Source of the DNA: Rhodocyclales bacterium
Lineage (GTDB): Bacteria > Pseudomonadota > Gammaproteobacteria > Burkholderiales > Rhodocyclaceae
DNA length: 19,061 bases
Assembly: GCA_021413665.1 (NCBI GenBank)
Contig: JAIOPW010000107.1
Location: 1-19,061 of the forward strand
Reading direction: 5' to 3'
Of this stretch, positions 7,530-14,436 are shown one piece after another. The position numbers were made by a program, and so were the translations under genes. Each line of letters opens with the position of its first letter. Position 1 is the stretch's first letter. Below the pieces are notes generated by a model that was not told where the DNA came from, did no database searches, and was given only the letters and a program-made list of their open reading frames with translations.

Positions 7530-7558
7530 ACTTTAGCCCGAGTACGCCGATTCGGCAA
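7530..7558 (-). promoter_or_regulatory. Probable sigma70 promoter of the exbB operon
   Basis: Reading leftward, TTGCCG (7558-7553) and TAAAGT (7535-7530) are separated by exactly 17 bp, each matching four of six consensus bases. Transcription would begin near 7523, leaving a short leader of about 25 bases before the GTG of exbB. Confidence 0.5.
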
Positions 7559-7654
7559 TACAAACGGATACCTGCGTGAAATCGGGAACAGGGCCGGAAT
7601 CCGGCTTTCATCCGACGCCTTCACTGATCGGCGGCTGTATAGACTTGATGGGAT

Positions 7655-9073
7655 ATGGCTTCCCTATCCCCTGTTGCCACAAACCCGGCCGCCGACCCAG
7701 CGATGGTCGCTGCAGCCTGGTTCGCCCACTTCGCCGTGGCGTCGCTGGCGGCGATGCCACGCGAAGAAGCCCTACCGGCAAGACCTCTGGCGGTGCTCGC
7801 CGCCTTCGCCGCCATCGCGCTGGCCGAAGGGCGAACCCTGGTCATCCTGGCGCCGGACGATCAGCAACTGCCCGAAATATCCAATGCGCTCGACCTTGCC
7901 ATCCGGCCACTGTGCCTGGTCCTTCCCGCCGCAGACTTTGCCGCCCGAATTGCCCTGCGCGCCACCCTGTCCCTGATGAAAAGCCGCCTCGTGCGCGAGG
8001 GAGAGGATGAGCAGGCGGCTGCGTGGCAGAGGCAGCGGGAGCGGATCGCACAAAACGCGGCGCTTTGGCAGGAAGCCCATCAATGGGTCGCCCGCAATGA
8101 CCGCAGCGACTGGCCGGAGCGGGTCGCCGATCTTTTCCCTGCACGTATACTGCCCATCGCCGCCTATCGGAGGCTGCGACAGAAGAACACGGACATCACC
8201 CTGCTTTACCGCTGCGATGCGCCGCCCGAACTGATCGCACCGCCGGGCAGCCTGCTGCATGTGGGTACACGAACACACTCGGCGGACGCAAACTCAATAG
8301 CGGTGACGGATGCCAACCTGCAACTACGGATGGAATTGGCCCAACTGACACAGGACGTCGCGGAACTGGAACTGGAACTCGCCACCGCCCAGGCTGAAGT
8401 CGGCGAGTTCACGCGCCGCTATTACGAACTGGTGGGGCGTCGCATGGTCGAACTTGACGCGCTCCAGGCCAGGCTAGCCAGCGCGCAGGCGCAATGCGCG
8501 CCCGACGACCCCCGCGCCCATGCCGAAGCTCAAGACCGGCAGGAGCGAGCCGAGCAGTCGGCGCGTGAAAGCGCGCGCTTCACGCAAGCCAGCGTCGATG
8601 AGCCGGCCGCGTTCCGTCCCAGCAGCGACGTCAAGCGCATGTTTCGGCAGCTCGCACAGAAGATTCACCCCGACCGGGCGATCGACGAAGCGGATCGCGC
8701 CTGGCGCACCCATCTCATGGCGGAAGCCAATCGCGCCTATCGAGCGGGGGACGAAGCCGCCTTGCGCGAGGTGGATGTCTTGTGGCAGGAAGGGCAGCGC
8801 GACTCGGCCGACGACGGTTCGACGGGGGGACAAGTCCCGCGCGAAGCCGCCGTAGCGCCAGCGCCGACTCTTGCGCGCCAGGTGGCCGGCATGCGGGCAC
8901 GGCTGCTCAGCATCGAACACGAATTACAGACGCTTTTTGGCTCAAGGCTTTATGAACTCTTCGTCGGCGCACGCCAAGCCAGGCGCCAGGGCCGAGACCT
9001 GCTCGCCGAAATGGCCGAAAAGCTCGATGACACCATCAAACAACTGGGCCAGCAACTCGCCGCGATCGACTGA
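7655..9073 (+). CDS. J-domain and coiled-coil protein with unrecognised N-terminal half
   Basis: A 472-residue cytoplasmic protein without signal peptide. Residues about 1-215 match no family I can name; 60-110 looks like alternating strand and helix (RTLVILAPDD, PLCLVLPAADF). Residues 221-275 are a charged, heptad-like helix, probably coiled coil. Residues 322-372 resemble the middle of a J domain: a helix DVKRMFRQLAQKI, the HPD tripeptide at 338-340, and a following helix ending MAEANRAYRAGDEAALREV, which resembles a J-domain subgroup found in other uncharacterised coiled-coil proteins. HPD is the part that stimulates DnaK ATPase. A helical tail follows at about 405-470. The ATG at 7655 has no strong ribosome-binding site; an in-frame ATG at 7703 is an alternative. 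It is divergent from exbB and ends 6 bp from the convergent Sel1 gene. A co-chaperone role is inference. Confidence 0.82.
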   Translation: MASLSPVATNPAADPAMVAAAWFAHFAVASLAAMPREEALPARPLAVLAAFAAIALAEGRTLVILAPDDQQLPEISNALDLAIRPLCLVLPAADFAARIALRATLSLMKSRLVREGEDEQAAAWQRQRERIAQNAALWQEAHQWVARNDRSDWPERVADLFPARILPIAAYRRLRQKNTDITLLYRCDAPPELIAPPGSLLHVGTRTHSADANSIAVTDANLQLRMELAQLTQDVAELELELATAQAEVGEFTRRYYELVGRRMVELDALQARLASAQAQCAPDDPRAHAEAQDRQERAEQSARESARFTQASVDEPAAFRPSSDVKRMFRQLAQKIHPDRAIDEADRAWRTHLMAEANRAYRAGDEAALREVDVLWQEGQRDSADDGSTGGQVPREAAVAPAPTLARQVAGMRARLLSIEHELQTLFGSRLYELFVGARQARRQGRDLLAEMAEKLDDTIKQLGQQLAAID

Positions 9074-9079
9074 CCTGGC

Positions 9080-11068
9080 TCAATTCACCCGGCTGCCCAG
9101 TTCCATGCGCTCCAGAAAAGCTCGGGCGCCCGCATGGCCCAAACGCGCCGCAGCCCGCAGCCACTTCGCTGCCAGACGCAAGCTGCGCTTGACCCCGCTG
9201 CCGCGGAAGTAAGCGAGACCCAGTTCGTATTGTGCATCCGCCTCGCCTTGCAGGGCGGCCCGCCGCAGCCAGTGCGCACCAGCGCGAACATCCCGTGTCG
9301 ATCCCTCGCCATGCAGCAGGCAGTAACCGAAGCTGTACATGGCATAAGGATCTTCGTGCACCGCCGCCGCCTGCTGGTACCAGTGCAGGGCTTCGCGCAG
9401 GTTGCGTGGCAAGCCTTGACCAAAATAGAACAGGTCCGCCAGCGCAATCTTCGCATCCAGCAGCGCCGCTGCCTTGCCATACCACAACGCCGCCTGAGGC
9501 ACATCAATCGCGGTGCCGGTGCCGTGACGCAGACACTCGGCGAGCATGAAGGCCGCGTTCCGATGTCCCGACTTCGCGGCACCACGAAAGCAGCTCACGG
9601 CTTCGGACAAGCGCGGGTCATCCGCAACCGTGGCGGCGCGCAGCAAAGCATCTCCCCGCGCAAACAGATAGCGCTCCAGTTCCCTGAGCGCCTGCGGCCA
9701 TCCGCTCGCCGCGGCATTTCGCAACAAGGCTTCGCCGCGCGCCGGCTGGGGTTCACCGCCGATTCCAAGCAGCAGGCAGCGCCCATATTCGGCCTGACCG
9801 TGGGCATCCCCGGCATCAGCAGCAGCCCTGTAATGAGTGCGCGCGATGGCCGCATCTGCCCGTACGCCCTCGCCATGCTCGCAGCACTCACCCAACCAGA
9901 CTTGCGCCGAGATGTCGCCCTGCTCCGCCGCGCGTCGATACCAGGCGACGGCCAGCGGCTTGTTTTCCGCGACGCCGTCACCCCAACGATAGGCGTGGCC
10001 AATCTTGATTCGCGCCCGGGCGTGGCCGCGCCGGGCTGCGGCTCGCCACCAGCGCAGTGCCTCTTCGAAGTCGCGCCCGACCCGGCCGACGCCCTGCGCG
10101 TAACACTCGCCCAATTCAAACTCCGCGTCGCGGCTGCCCTTTTCTGCCGCGCGCCGATACCAGGCCATGCCGGCTTCCGGGTCGCGTGTGACGCCGAAGC
10201 CGAAGGTATGGCACTGCCCAAGCAGGAACATCGCGCCCGCCAGCCCCTTGCGCGCCGCGACGCGAAAATGTGTTGCCGCTTCGGCGGCATCTGCCGCCAC
10301 CCCCTCGCCGGCATACAGGCACATGCCCAGGCAGAAGCTTGCACTAACGACACCGTCGGCCGCCGCCTCGCGCCAGTAGCCGGCGGCAAGGACACGATCC
10401 TGGCCGACGCCACGACCGAGAAAATGGCAGCGCGCCAGCAGGTCGCGCGCCCTGGGCTGCCCCTGGGCAGCGGCCAGCGTCAGCCAATGGGCGGCAGCAG
10501 CATAGTCACGCTCAACGCCAATACCGAAATAGAGCACACGACCACGCCAGTATTGCGCCAGACGCGCCCCCACCTGCGCGGCCTGCTCGAACAAGCCAGC
10601 TGCTTGCTGCGCATCGACCGCCACGCCGTGGCCGCGCAGCAAGCACAGGGCAAGCCAGGTCATGCCGCGCGTGTCACCCTGCCGCGCCGCCGACTCGAAC
10701 AGACGCGCTGCTTCGTGGTGATCACGCGGCAAACCGAAGCCCTGGTACAGCAGCCAGCCCAGCACCGTCTCGCCTGCAGGACAGGCGTGCTCGGCACTCA
10801 CCGAAGCCCAGCGCACGGCCGTCGGATAAGACTTGGGAACGCCTTCACCAGCGGCATGGCGCCAGGCCAGCTCCGCTTGCGCGTTGCGATTGCCGGCCTC
10901 AGCCATGCGCCGCAGCTCAATCAGTGGCAGGCCACTCCAGAAGCCCTCGGCATGACCCAGCAGTTCGAGTCCGTGCGCCGCGCCACGTTCGATCAGCGTG
11001 CTGTCGAGCGCCTCGCGCAGCAAACCGATCAGCGCTCCCGCGGGCAGGGGCATCGGGAAGTGGCTCAC
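9080..11068 (-). CDS. Large Sel1-repeat (tetratricopeptide-like) protein
   Basis: A protein of about 660 residues made almost wholly of Sel1-like repeats of about 36 residues. I count roughly 16 units, each with a pattern such as A..LG.CY..G.GV..D...A..WYRRAAEQG. The twelfth is degenerate and carries an insertion (GDALLRAATVADDP), and the fourteenth is short. Such solenoids bind partner proteins; the partner is unknown here. There is no signal peptide, so it is probably cytoplasmic. The start is uncertain: a GTG at 11068 has GGGGGAG nine bases upstream, an ATG at 11053 lacks a ribosome-binding site, and a longer reading would begin at a TTG in the loop of a palindrome. The gene converges on the J-domain gene with a 6-bp gap and no visible terminator. 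Confidence 0.88.
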   Translation of the reverse strand: MSHFPMPLPAGALIGLLREALDSTLIERGAAHGLELLGHAEGFWSGLPLIELRRMAEAGNRNAQAELAWRHAAGEGVPKSYPTAVRWASVSAEHACPAGETVLGWLLYQGFGLPRDHHEAARLFESAARQGDTRGMTWLALCLLRGHGVAVDAQQAAGLFEQAAQVGARLAQYWRGRVLYFGIGVERDYAAAAHWLTLAAAQGQPRARDLLARCHFLGRGVGQDRVLAAGYWREAAADGVVSASFCLGMCLYAGEGVAADAAEAATHFRVAARKGLAGAMFLLGQCHTFGFGVTRDPEAGMAWYRRAAEKGSRDAEFELGECYAQGVGRVGRDFEEALRWWRAAARRGHARARIKIGHAYRWGDGVAENKPLAVAWYRRAAEQGDISAQVWLGECCEHGEGVRADAAIARTHYRAAADAGDAHGQAEYGRCLLLGIGGEPQPARGEALLRNAAASGWPQALRELERYLFARGDALLRAATVADDPRLSEAVSCFRGAAKSGHRNAAFMLAECLRHGTGTAIDVPQAALWYGKAAALLDAKIALADLFYFGQGLPRNLREALHWYQQAAAVHEDPYAMYSFGYCLLHGEGSTRDVRAGAHWLRRAALQGEADAQYELGLAYFRGSGVKRSLRLAAKWLRAAARLGHAGARAFLERMELGSRVN

Positions 11069-11085
11069 TGGACTACGCTCCCCCA

Positions 11086-11108
11086 GCCCCCTGCCCAAGG
11101 CAGGGGGC
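11086..11108. repeat. GC-rich REP-like palindrome
   Basis: GCCCCCTGCC (11086-11095) and GGCAGGGGGC (11099-11108) form a perfect 10-bp stem with a 3-base loop. It sits just upstream of the Sel1 gene; on the minus strand its flanking G run supplies the putative ribosome-binding site. Its shape recalls the repetitive extragenic palindromes scattered through many proteobacterial genomes, but copy number cannot be judged from one window. Confidence 0.55.
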
Positions 11109-11258
11109 GACGGTGGTACGCCGCTGCGCTGCTCCGTAGTTTGGCTGTGCCTTCCTTGGGACGGCCCGGCGGAAGGCTCTCATAAGGGCTGGAAATTCGG
11201 ACATGACGCCTACGGTAGTCGATTGGCTCCGCCACAAAGAGACCGAACAGTGGCGGCC

Positions 11259-11293
11259 TTATCCACAATATCTGTGGATAAGTGTGTGGATGG
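11259..11293. promoter_or_regulatory. Pair of perfect DnaA boxes plus one imperfect box
   Basis: TTATCCACA (11259-11267, plus strand) and TGTGGATAA (11273-11281, the same box on the minus strand) both fit the DnaA consensus TTATNCACA exactly. They face each other across five bases. TGTGGATGG at 11285-11293 matches seven of nine. An AT-rich tract follows within 60 bp. It could be a DnaA-controlled promoter site, a DnaA-titrating site or, less likely, part of a replication origin. Confidence 0.6.
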
Positions 11294-11361
11294 TCATGTG
11301 AGAAGCACGCCAAACAGCCCGTCCGCAAGGGTCTGATCTTTTTCGATCAATTTCGGAACAC

Positions 11362-11393
11362 AAATAACATCATTATTAATCATGATGTTATTT
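11362..11393. repeat. AT-rich perfect 12-bp inverted repeat
   Basis: AAATAACATCAT (11362-11373) is exactly complementary to ATGATGTTATTT (11382-11393), with an 8-base centre TATTAATC. The low GC of the stem argues against an intrinsic terminator. An operator for a dimeric regulator of xseA, or an easily melted element next to the DnaA boxes, are both possible. Confidence 0.6.
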
Positions 11394-11504
11394 TCGCAAT
11401 TCAGCAGCAGCAAGGCTTTCCGGTCATCGCCGGTAAAGATGCCGATGCATGCCGATACTGTAGAATTTTTCACTTCCTCCTTCGCCCCGCGATACCCTCA
11501 AACC

Positions 11505-12851
11505 ATGCTCGATACCGCACGCGTAGTCAGCATTAGCGAGCTCAACCGGCTTGCGCGACAGAGCCTTGAAAGGGATTTTCCGCTGCTCTGGGTAGCGGGG
11601 GAAGTGTCCAACCTCACGCGCGCGGCCTCGGGTCATGTCTACTTCTCGCTCAAGGATGAAGGTGCCCAGGCGCGTTGCGTCATGTTCCGCACACGGGCCC
11701 AGGCTATTTCCTGGCGACTGGAAAACGGGCAGCAGGTGGAGGCACGAGTCCTGGTTTCGCTCTATGAACCGCGCGGCGACTTTCAACTCAACATCGAGGC
11801 GCTCCGCCGGGCGGGACTGGGGCGCCTGTTCGAGGCGTTTGCCAGGCTGAAAGCAAGGCTCGAAACAGAGGGTTTGTTCGCCGTTGAGCGCAAGCGGCCA
11901 CTGCCGCGCTTTCCTCGCCGGATCGGGGTCATCAGCTCGCCGCGCGCCGCCGCCCTGCGCGATGTTCTGGTGACGCTGAAGCGTCGGGCGCCACATCTAC
12001 CGGTAATCCTTTATCCGAGCCTGGTGCAGGGCGACAACGCGGCGGAGGAAATTGCCAACGCACTCGCGGCGGCGGGGCAACGCAAGGAATGCGATCTCCT
12101 GCTGATGGTGCGCGGTGGCGGCAGCATGGAAGACCTCTGGGCGTTCAATGAAGAAATCGTCGCGCGTGCGGTTGCCGCGAGTCCGCTACCCGTCATCAGC
12201 GGCGTCGGCCATGAAACCGATACCACGATCGCCGATTTCGTTGCTGACCTTCGCGCCGCAACGCCGACCGCAGCCGCGGAACTGGCCACGCAGGGTTGGC
12301 ACGAGGCGGCCGTCGAAATTGCGGCGCTTGGAGCCGGGCTGAGGAGCGCGACGCAATCCCGCGTCGCCAGCGCGCAACAAGGGCTGGATCAGATATCGCT
12401 GCGCCTGATTCATCCGGCGACGCGATTGGCGCAGGCGAGCAGCCGGCTCGCGCTTTTCGGATCGCGGCTTGACGCGTCGCTGGCCCATATCCTGCGCCGG
12501 CACAGGGACCGATTGAACCGCGCCGCTTTCGGCCTCGCCCGCGCCGCTCCTCGAACCGAAAACCGTCGCGGCCAGGTCGGATTGCTGGCACAACGCCTGG
12601 GCGCAGGCATCGGCGAACAACAGAGGCGACGGCGGAGTTCACTTGGAAACATCGCAGCCTCGCTCGCCCATCTGAACCCCGAGTCCACGCTGGCGCGGGG
12701 ATTTGCCATCATTCGCGACGCCACCGGCCGCCTGGTGACCGACGCCACCAGCCTGCATGAAGGCCAACGCGTAAGCCTTCGTCTGGCACAGGGCGAGGCC
12801 GACGCCAGCATCCTCTCCTTCACCTCCGGCGATCGACCAATTGCCACCTGA
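11505..12851 (+). CDS. xseA: Exodeoxyribonuclease VII large subunit
   Basis: Catalytic subunit of exonuclease VII, which degrades single-stranded DNA from both ends; it acts with several copies of XseB, which is not in this window. The 448-residue product (E. coli about 456) has an N-terminal OB-fold (about 5-100, with VSISELNRLARQSLERDF and LWVAGEVSN), then the catalytic domain with RIGVISSPRAAALRDVL (139-155), RGGGS (203-207), GVGHETD (233-239) and DLRAATPTAAAE (248-259), and a helical C-terminal region. The ATG at 11505 gives the family N-terminus; an in-frame upstream start at 11382 would add 41 unrelated residues reaching into the dyad. The ribosome-binding site is weak. The sodB promoter overlaps its last codons. 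Confidence 0.96.
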   Translation: MLDTARVVSISELNRLARQSLERDFPLLWVAGEVSNLTRAASGHVYFSLKDEGAQARCVMFRTRAQAISWRLENGQQVEARVLVSLYEPRGDFQLNIEALRRAGLGRLFEAFARLKARLETEGLFAVERKRPLPRFPRRIGVISSPRAAALRDVLVTLKRRAPHLPVILYPSLVQGDNAAEEIANALAAAGQRKECDLLLMVRGGGSMEDLWAFNEEIVARAVAASPLPVISGVGHETDTTIADFVADLRAATPTAAAELATQGWHEAAVEIAALGAGLRSATQSRVASAQQGLDQISLRLIHPATRLAQASSRLALFGSRLDASLAHILRRHRDRLNRAAFGLARAAPRTENRRGQVGLLAQRLGAGIGEQQRRRRSSLGNIAASLAHLNPESTLARGFAIIRDATGRLVTDATSLHEGQRVSLRLAQGEADASILSFTSGDRPIAT

Positions 12852-12875
12852 ATTATTCTTGACTATAATAGTCAA
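12841..12875 (+). promoter_or_regulatory. sodB promoter with overlapping IscR type 1-like operator
   Basis: TTGCCA (12841-12846, five of six) and a perfect TATAAT (12864-12869) are separated by exactly 17 bp. A 17-bp palindrome, TTGACTATAATAGTCAA (12859-12875), covers the -10 box. Extended by four bases each side it fits the known IscR type 1 consensus ATASYYGACTRWWWYAGTCRRSTAT at 23 of 25 positions by my count. Binding there would block RNA polymerase, so repression by [2Fe-2S]-IscR and release under iron-sulphur stress is the likely mode. The identity of the regulator is inference. Confidence 0.7.
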
Positions 12876-12914
12876 CTTTACCGTCCTCCACCCCACAGCA
12901 ACAGGAGAAACACC

Positions 12915-13499
12915 ATGGAACACACCCTCCCCCCCCTGCCGTATGCGATGGATGCACTCGCCCCGCACATCTCGAAGGAAACCTTCGAATTCCACTATGG
13001 CAAGCACCATCAAGCCTATGCGACCAACCTCAACAACCTGATCAAGGGTACCGAGTACGAAACGCTCGACCTTGAAGCCATCGTCAAAAAAGCCCCGGCC
13101 GGCGGCATTTTCAACAACTCGGCCCAAGTCTGGAATCACAGCTTCTTCTGGAACAGCATGAAAGTCGGCGGTGGCGGTACGCCGACCGGCGCTCTGGCGG
13201 ATGCGATCAACAAGAAATGGGGCGGCTTCGACGAGTTCAAGAAGGCCTTCCAGGCCTCGGCCGTCGGCAACTTTGGATCAGGCTGGACCTGGCTGGTTAA
13301 AAAGCCTGACGGCTCGGTCGATATCGTCAACACGTCCGGCGCCGGTACACCGCTGAACAGCGAAAACAAGGCGCTACTGACCGTTGACGTTTGGGAGCAC
13401 GCCTACTACATCGACTATCGCAACGCCCGACCCAAGTTTGTCGAAACCTTCCTCAGCGCCCTGGCCAACTGGGACTTTGCGGCAAGGAACTTTGCCTGA
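12915..13499 (+). CDS. sodB: Iron superoxide dismutase
   Basis: Converts superoxide to oxygen and hydrogen peroxide in the cytoplasm. The 194-residue protein is full length. The metal ligands are His27 (FHYGKHH), His75 (AQVWNHSFFW), Asp158 and His162 (DVWEHAYYIDY). Gln71 in AQVWNH together with NFGSGWTWL (119-127) is the pattern of the iron rather than the manganese form; E. coli SodB has the same residues. No signal peptide. AGGAGA lies seven bases before the ATG. It has its own strong promoter starting in the end of xseA, and a stem-loop follows the gene. Confidence 0.97.
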   Translation: MEHTLPPLPYAMDALAPHISKETFEFHYGKHHQAYATNLNNLIKGTEYETLDLEAIVKKAPAGGIFNNSAQVWNHSFFWNSMKVGGGGTPTGALADAINKKWGGFDEFKKAFQASAVGNFGSGWTWLVKKPDGSVDIVNTSGAGTPLNSENKALLTVDVWEHAYYIDYRNARPKFVETFLSALANWDFAARNFA

Positions 13500-13537
13500 T
13501 CGGGTGACCGTGTCGCGTGGCTGAAGTGGCAATCGTC

Positions 13538-13562
13538 GAAGGGCGCCGAGGTGGCGCCCTTC
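13538..13562 (+). terminator. Stem-loop after sodB
   Basis: GAAGGGCGCC (13538-13547) pairs perfectly with GGCGCCCTTC (13553-13562) around a 5-base loop. It lies 39 bp after the sodB stop and ends 25 bp before slyX. There is no T-run after it, so termination would be partial; it may instead protect the sodB transcript 3' end. Confidence 0.5.
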
Positions 13563-13587
13563 ATCGTTGGACGACCGGAGAACGGGC

Positions 13588-13788
13588 ATGGAATCCAGAA
13601 TCACGGAACTCGAAATCAAGCTGAGCCTGGGCGAAGACCATATCGAAGAACTCGATCGCACGGTATTTCGCCAGCAGCGGCAAATAGATCTGCTGCAAGC
13701 GCAAATTCGCGAGTTGTATCAACTTATCCAACCGGGCGCACCCAGCGAGCCGCGGAACCCGCGCGACGACATCCCGCCGCACTACTGA
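13588..13788 (+). CDS. slyX: SlyX family protein
   Basis: A 66-residue coiled-coil protein of the SlyX family. Residues about 3-50 are one long charged helix with leucines and isoleucines at heptad spacing (ITELEIKL, IEELDRTV, IDLLQAQI, RELYQLI), and the protein ends in PPHY, the hallmark C-terminus of SlyX. Its molecular function is unknown; in E. coli it lies next to slyD. The ATG at 13588 has CGGAGA upstream; an in-frame TTG at 13567 was rejected. It follows sodB by 88 bp, beyond the stem-loop, and converges on the DUF192 gene 65 bp away. Confidence 0.88.
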   Translation: MESRITELEIKLSLGEDHIEELDRTVFRQQRQIDLLQAQIRELYQLIQPGAPSEPRNPRDDIPPHY

Positions 13789-13853
13789 GAACCACCTGGA
13801 TAACGATCCAATGCTTGGGCGCTCATCCAATCTCCCTCCCGTTTCCGCTTGCT

Positions 13854-14300
13854 TCAGCGGCCGGGGGGAGCCTTGTCGATGCCGGTGATCGCATATCCAG
13901 CGCCAAGACCTCGACTCTTGTACCAGCCCAGATTCATCTCAAGCGCATAGCGCGCCGGTTTGACGGCGCAATGGTTGTCCGTAGTCTTGGGCTGCATGTC
14001 CTCAACGTTGATGATGCGACCTTTTTCGTCAAGAAAGGCTACCGACAGAGGCAGCAGGGTATTGCGCATCCACATGCAGTGCTTGGCCACTTCCGGGAAA
14101 ACAAACAGCATGCCGCGTTGAGGCGCCATGAGGGTGCGCTGCATCATGCCGATCTGGCGACTTTCAGGCGTCGCAGCGAGTTCAGCCTCTATGCGGTGCA
14201 TTCCCGCGAACAACTCGAGCAGCGGCAGTTGCGCTTGCTGGGCCCATCCGGACGAGGCAATCCCCAGCAGGGCTGCCAACAGCGCTTTCCTGAAACTCAT
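13854..14300 (-). CDS. Exported DUF192 family protein
   Basis: A 148-residue DUF192 protein with an N-terminal signal peptide (MSFRKALLAALLGIASSGWA, cleavage likely after residue 20), so periplasmic or lipid-anchored is unlikely and soluble periplasmic is the best guess. Family motifs are present: TPESRQIGMMQR, GMLFVFPE, CMWMRNTLLPLSVAFLD and a C-terminal ALEMNLGWYKSRGLGAG. The biochemical role of the family is unknown. AGGAGA lies eight bases before the ATG. It has the same orientation as the Ala/Lys-rich gene upstream but is separated from it by a terminator, so it is probably transcribed separately. Confidence 0.92.
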   Translation of the reverse strand: MSFRKALLAALLGIASSGWAQQAQLPLLELFAGMHRIEAELAATPESRQIGMMQRTLMAPQRGMLFVFPEVAKHCMWMRNTLLPLSVAFLDEKGRIINVEDMQPKTTDNHCAVKPARYALEMNLGWYKSRGLGAGYAITGIDKAPPGR

Positions 14301-14387
14301 GATCTGTCTCCTGAGAGAATTTCAAGCCTCGGGCGCCCACATTCAACACCATTTCTGGTTCGGGACCGCCGCACCCTGCCTTTCAGG

Positions 14388-14420
14388 AAAAAAAATGGCA
14401 GGTTTCCCTGCCATCTTTTT
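14388..14420. terminator. Bidirectional intrinsic terminator downstream of the Ala/Lys-rich gene
   Basis: ATGGCAGG (14395-14402) pairs with CCTGCCAT (14407-14414) around a 4-base loop. Reading leftward the stem is followed by eight T (the A-run 14388-14395), and reading rightward by CTTTTT. It lies 17 bp past the stop of the Ala/Lys-rich gene and should end that transcript. Confidence 0.88.
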
Positions 14421-14436
14421 ATCCCCAAGAGGGAAA

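Larger units (their letters stand above)
11109..11504. other. Gene-free region upstream of xseA with several DNA structures
   Basis: About 400 bp without a convincing gene. In order it contains a 7-bp inverted repeat (GCCTTCC 11149-11155 with GGAAGGC 11171-11177), two facing DnaA boxes at 11259-11281, a third imperfect one at 11285-11293, two GATC sites in the tract near 11336-11350, an AT-rich stretch from about 11337 to 11400, and a perfect 12-bp dyad at 11362-11393. A TAGAAT at 11461-11466 could be a -10 box for xseA but has no good -35. Confidence 0.6.

Noticed and set aside
9134..11185. Uninterrupted 683-residue open frame antisense to the Sel1 gene
   Set aside because: It mirrors the GC-rich Sel1 repeats in another frame, has no family motifs and no ribosome-binding site; the Sel1 reading shows regular repeats and is clearly the real one.
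11200..11500. Chromosomal replication origin
   Set aside because: DnaA boxes and an AT-rich tract are present, but only two perfect boxes are seen and none of the usual origin neighbours; kept as a finding for testing, not called as an origin.
11282..11536. 84-residue frame in the region before xseA
   Set aside because: It spans the AT-rich dyad, lacks a start signal and runs into xseA in the wrong frame.
12859..12875. FNR site at the sodB promoter
   Set aside because: FNR half-sites TTGAT and ATCAA are separated by four bases; here the half-sites are TTGAC and GTCAA with seven between, which fits IscR type 1 better.
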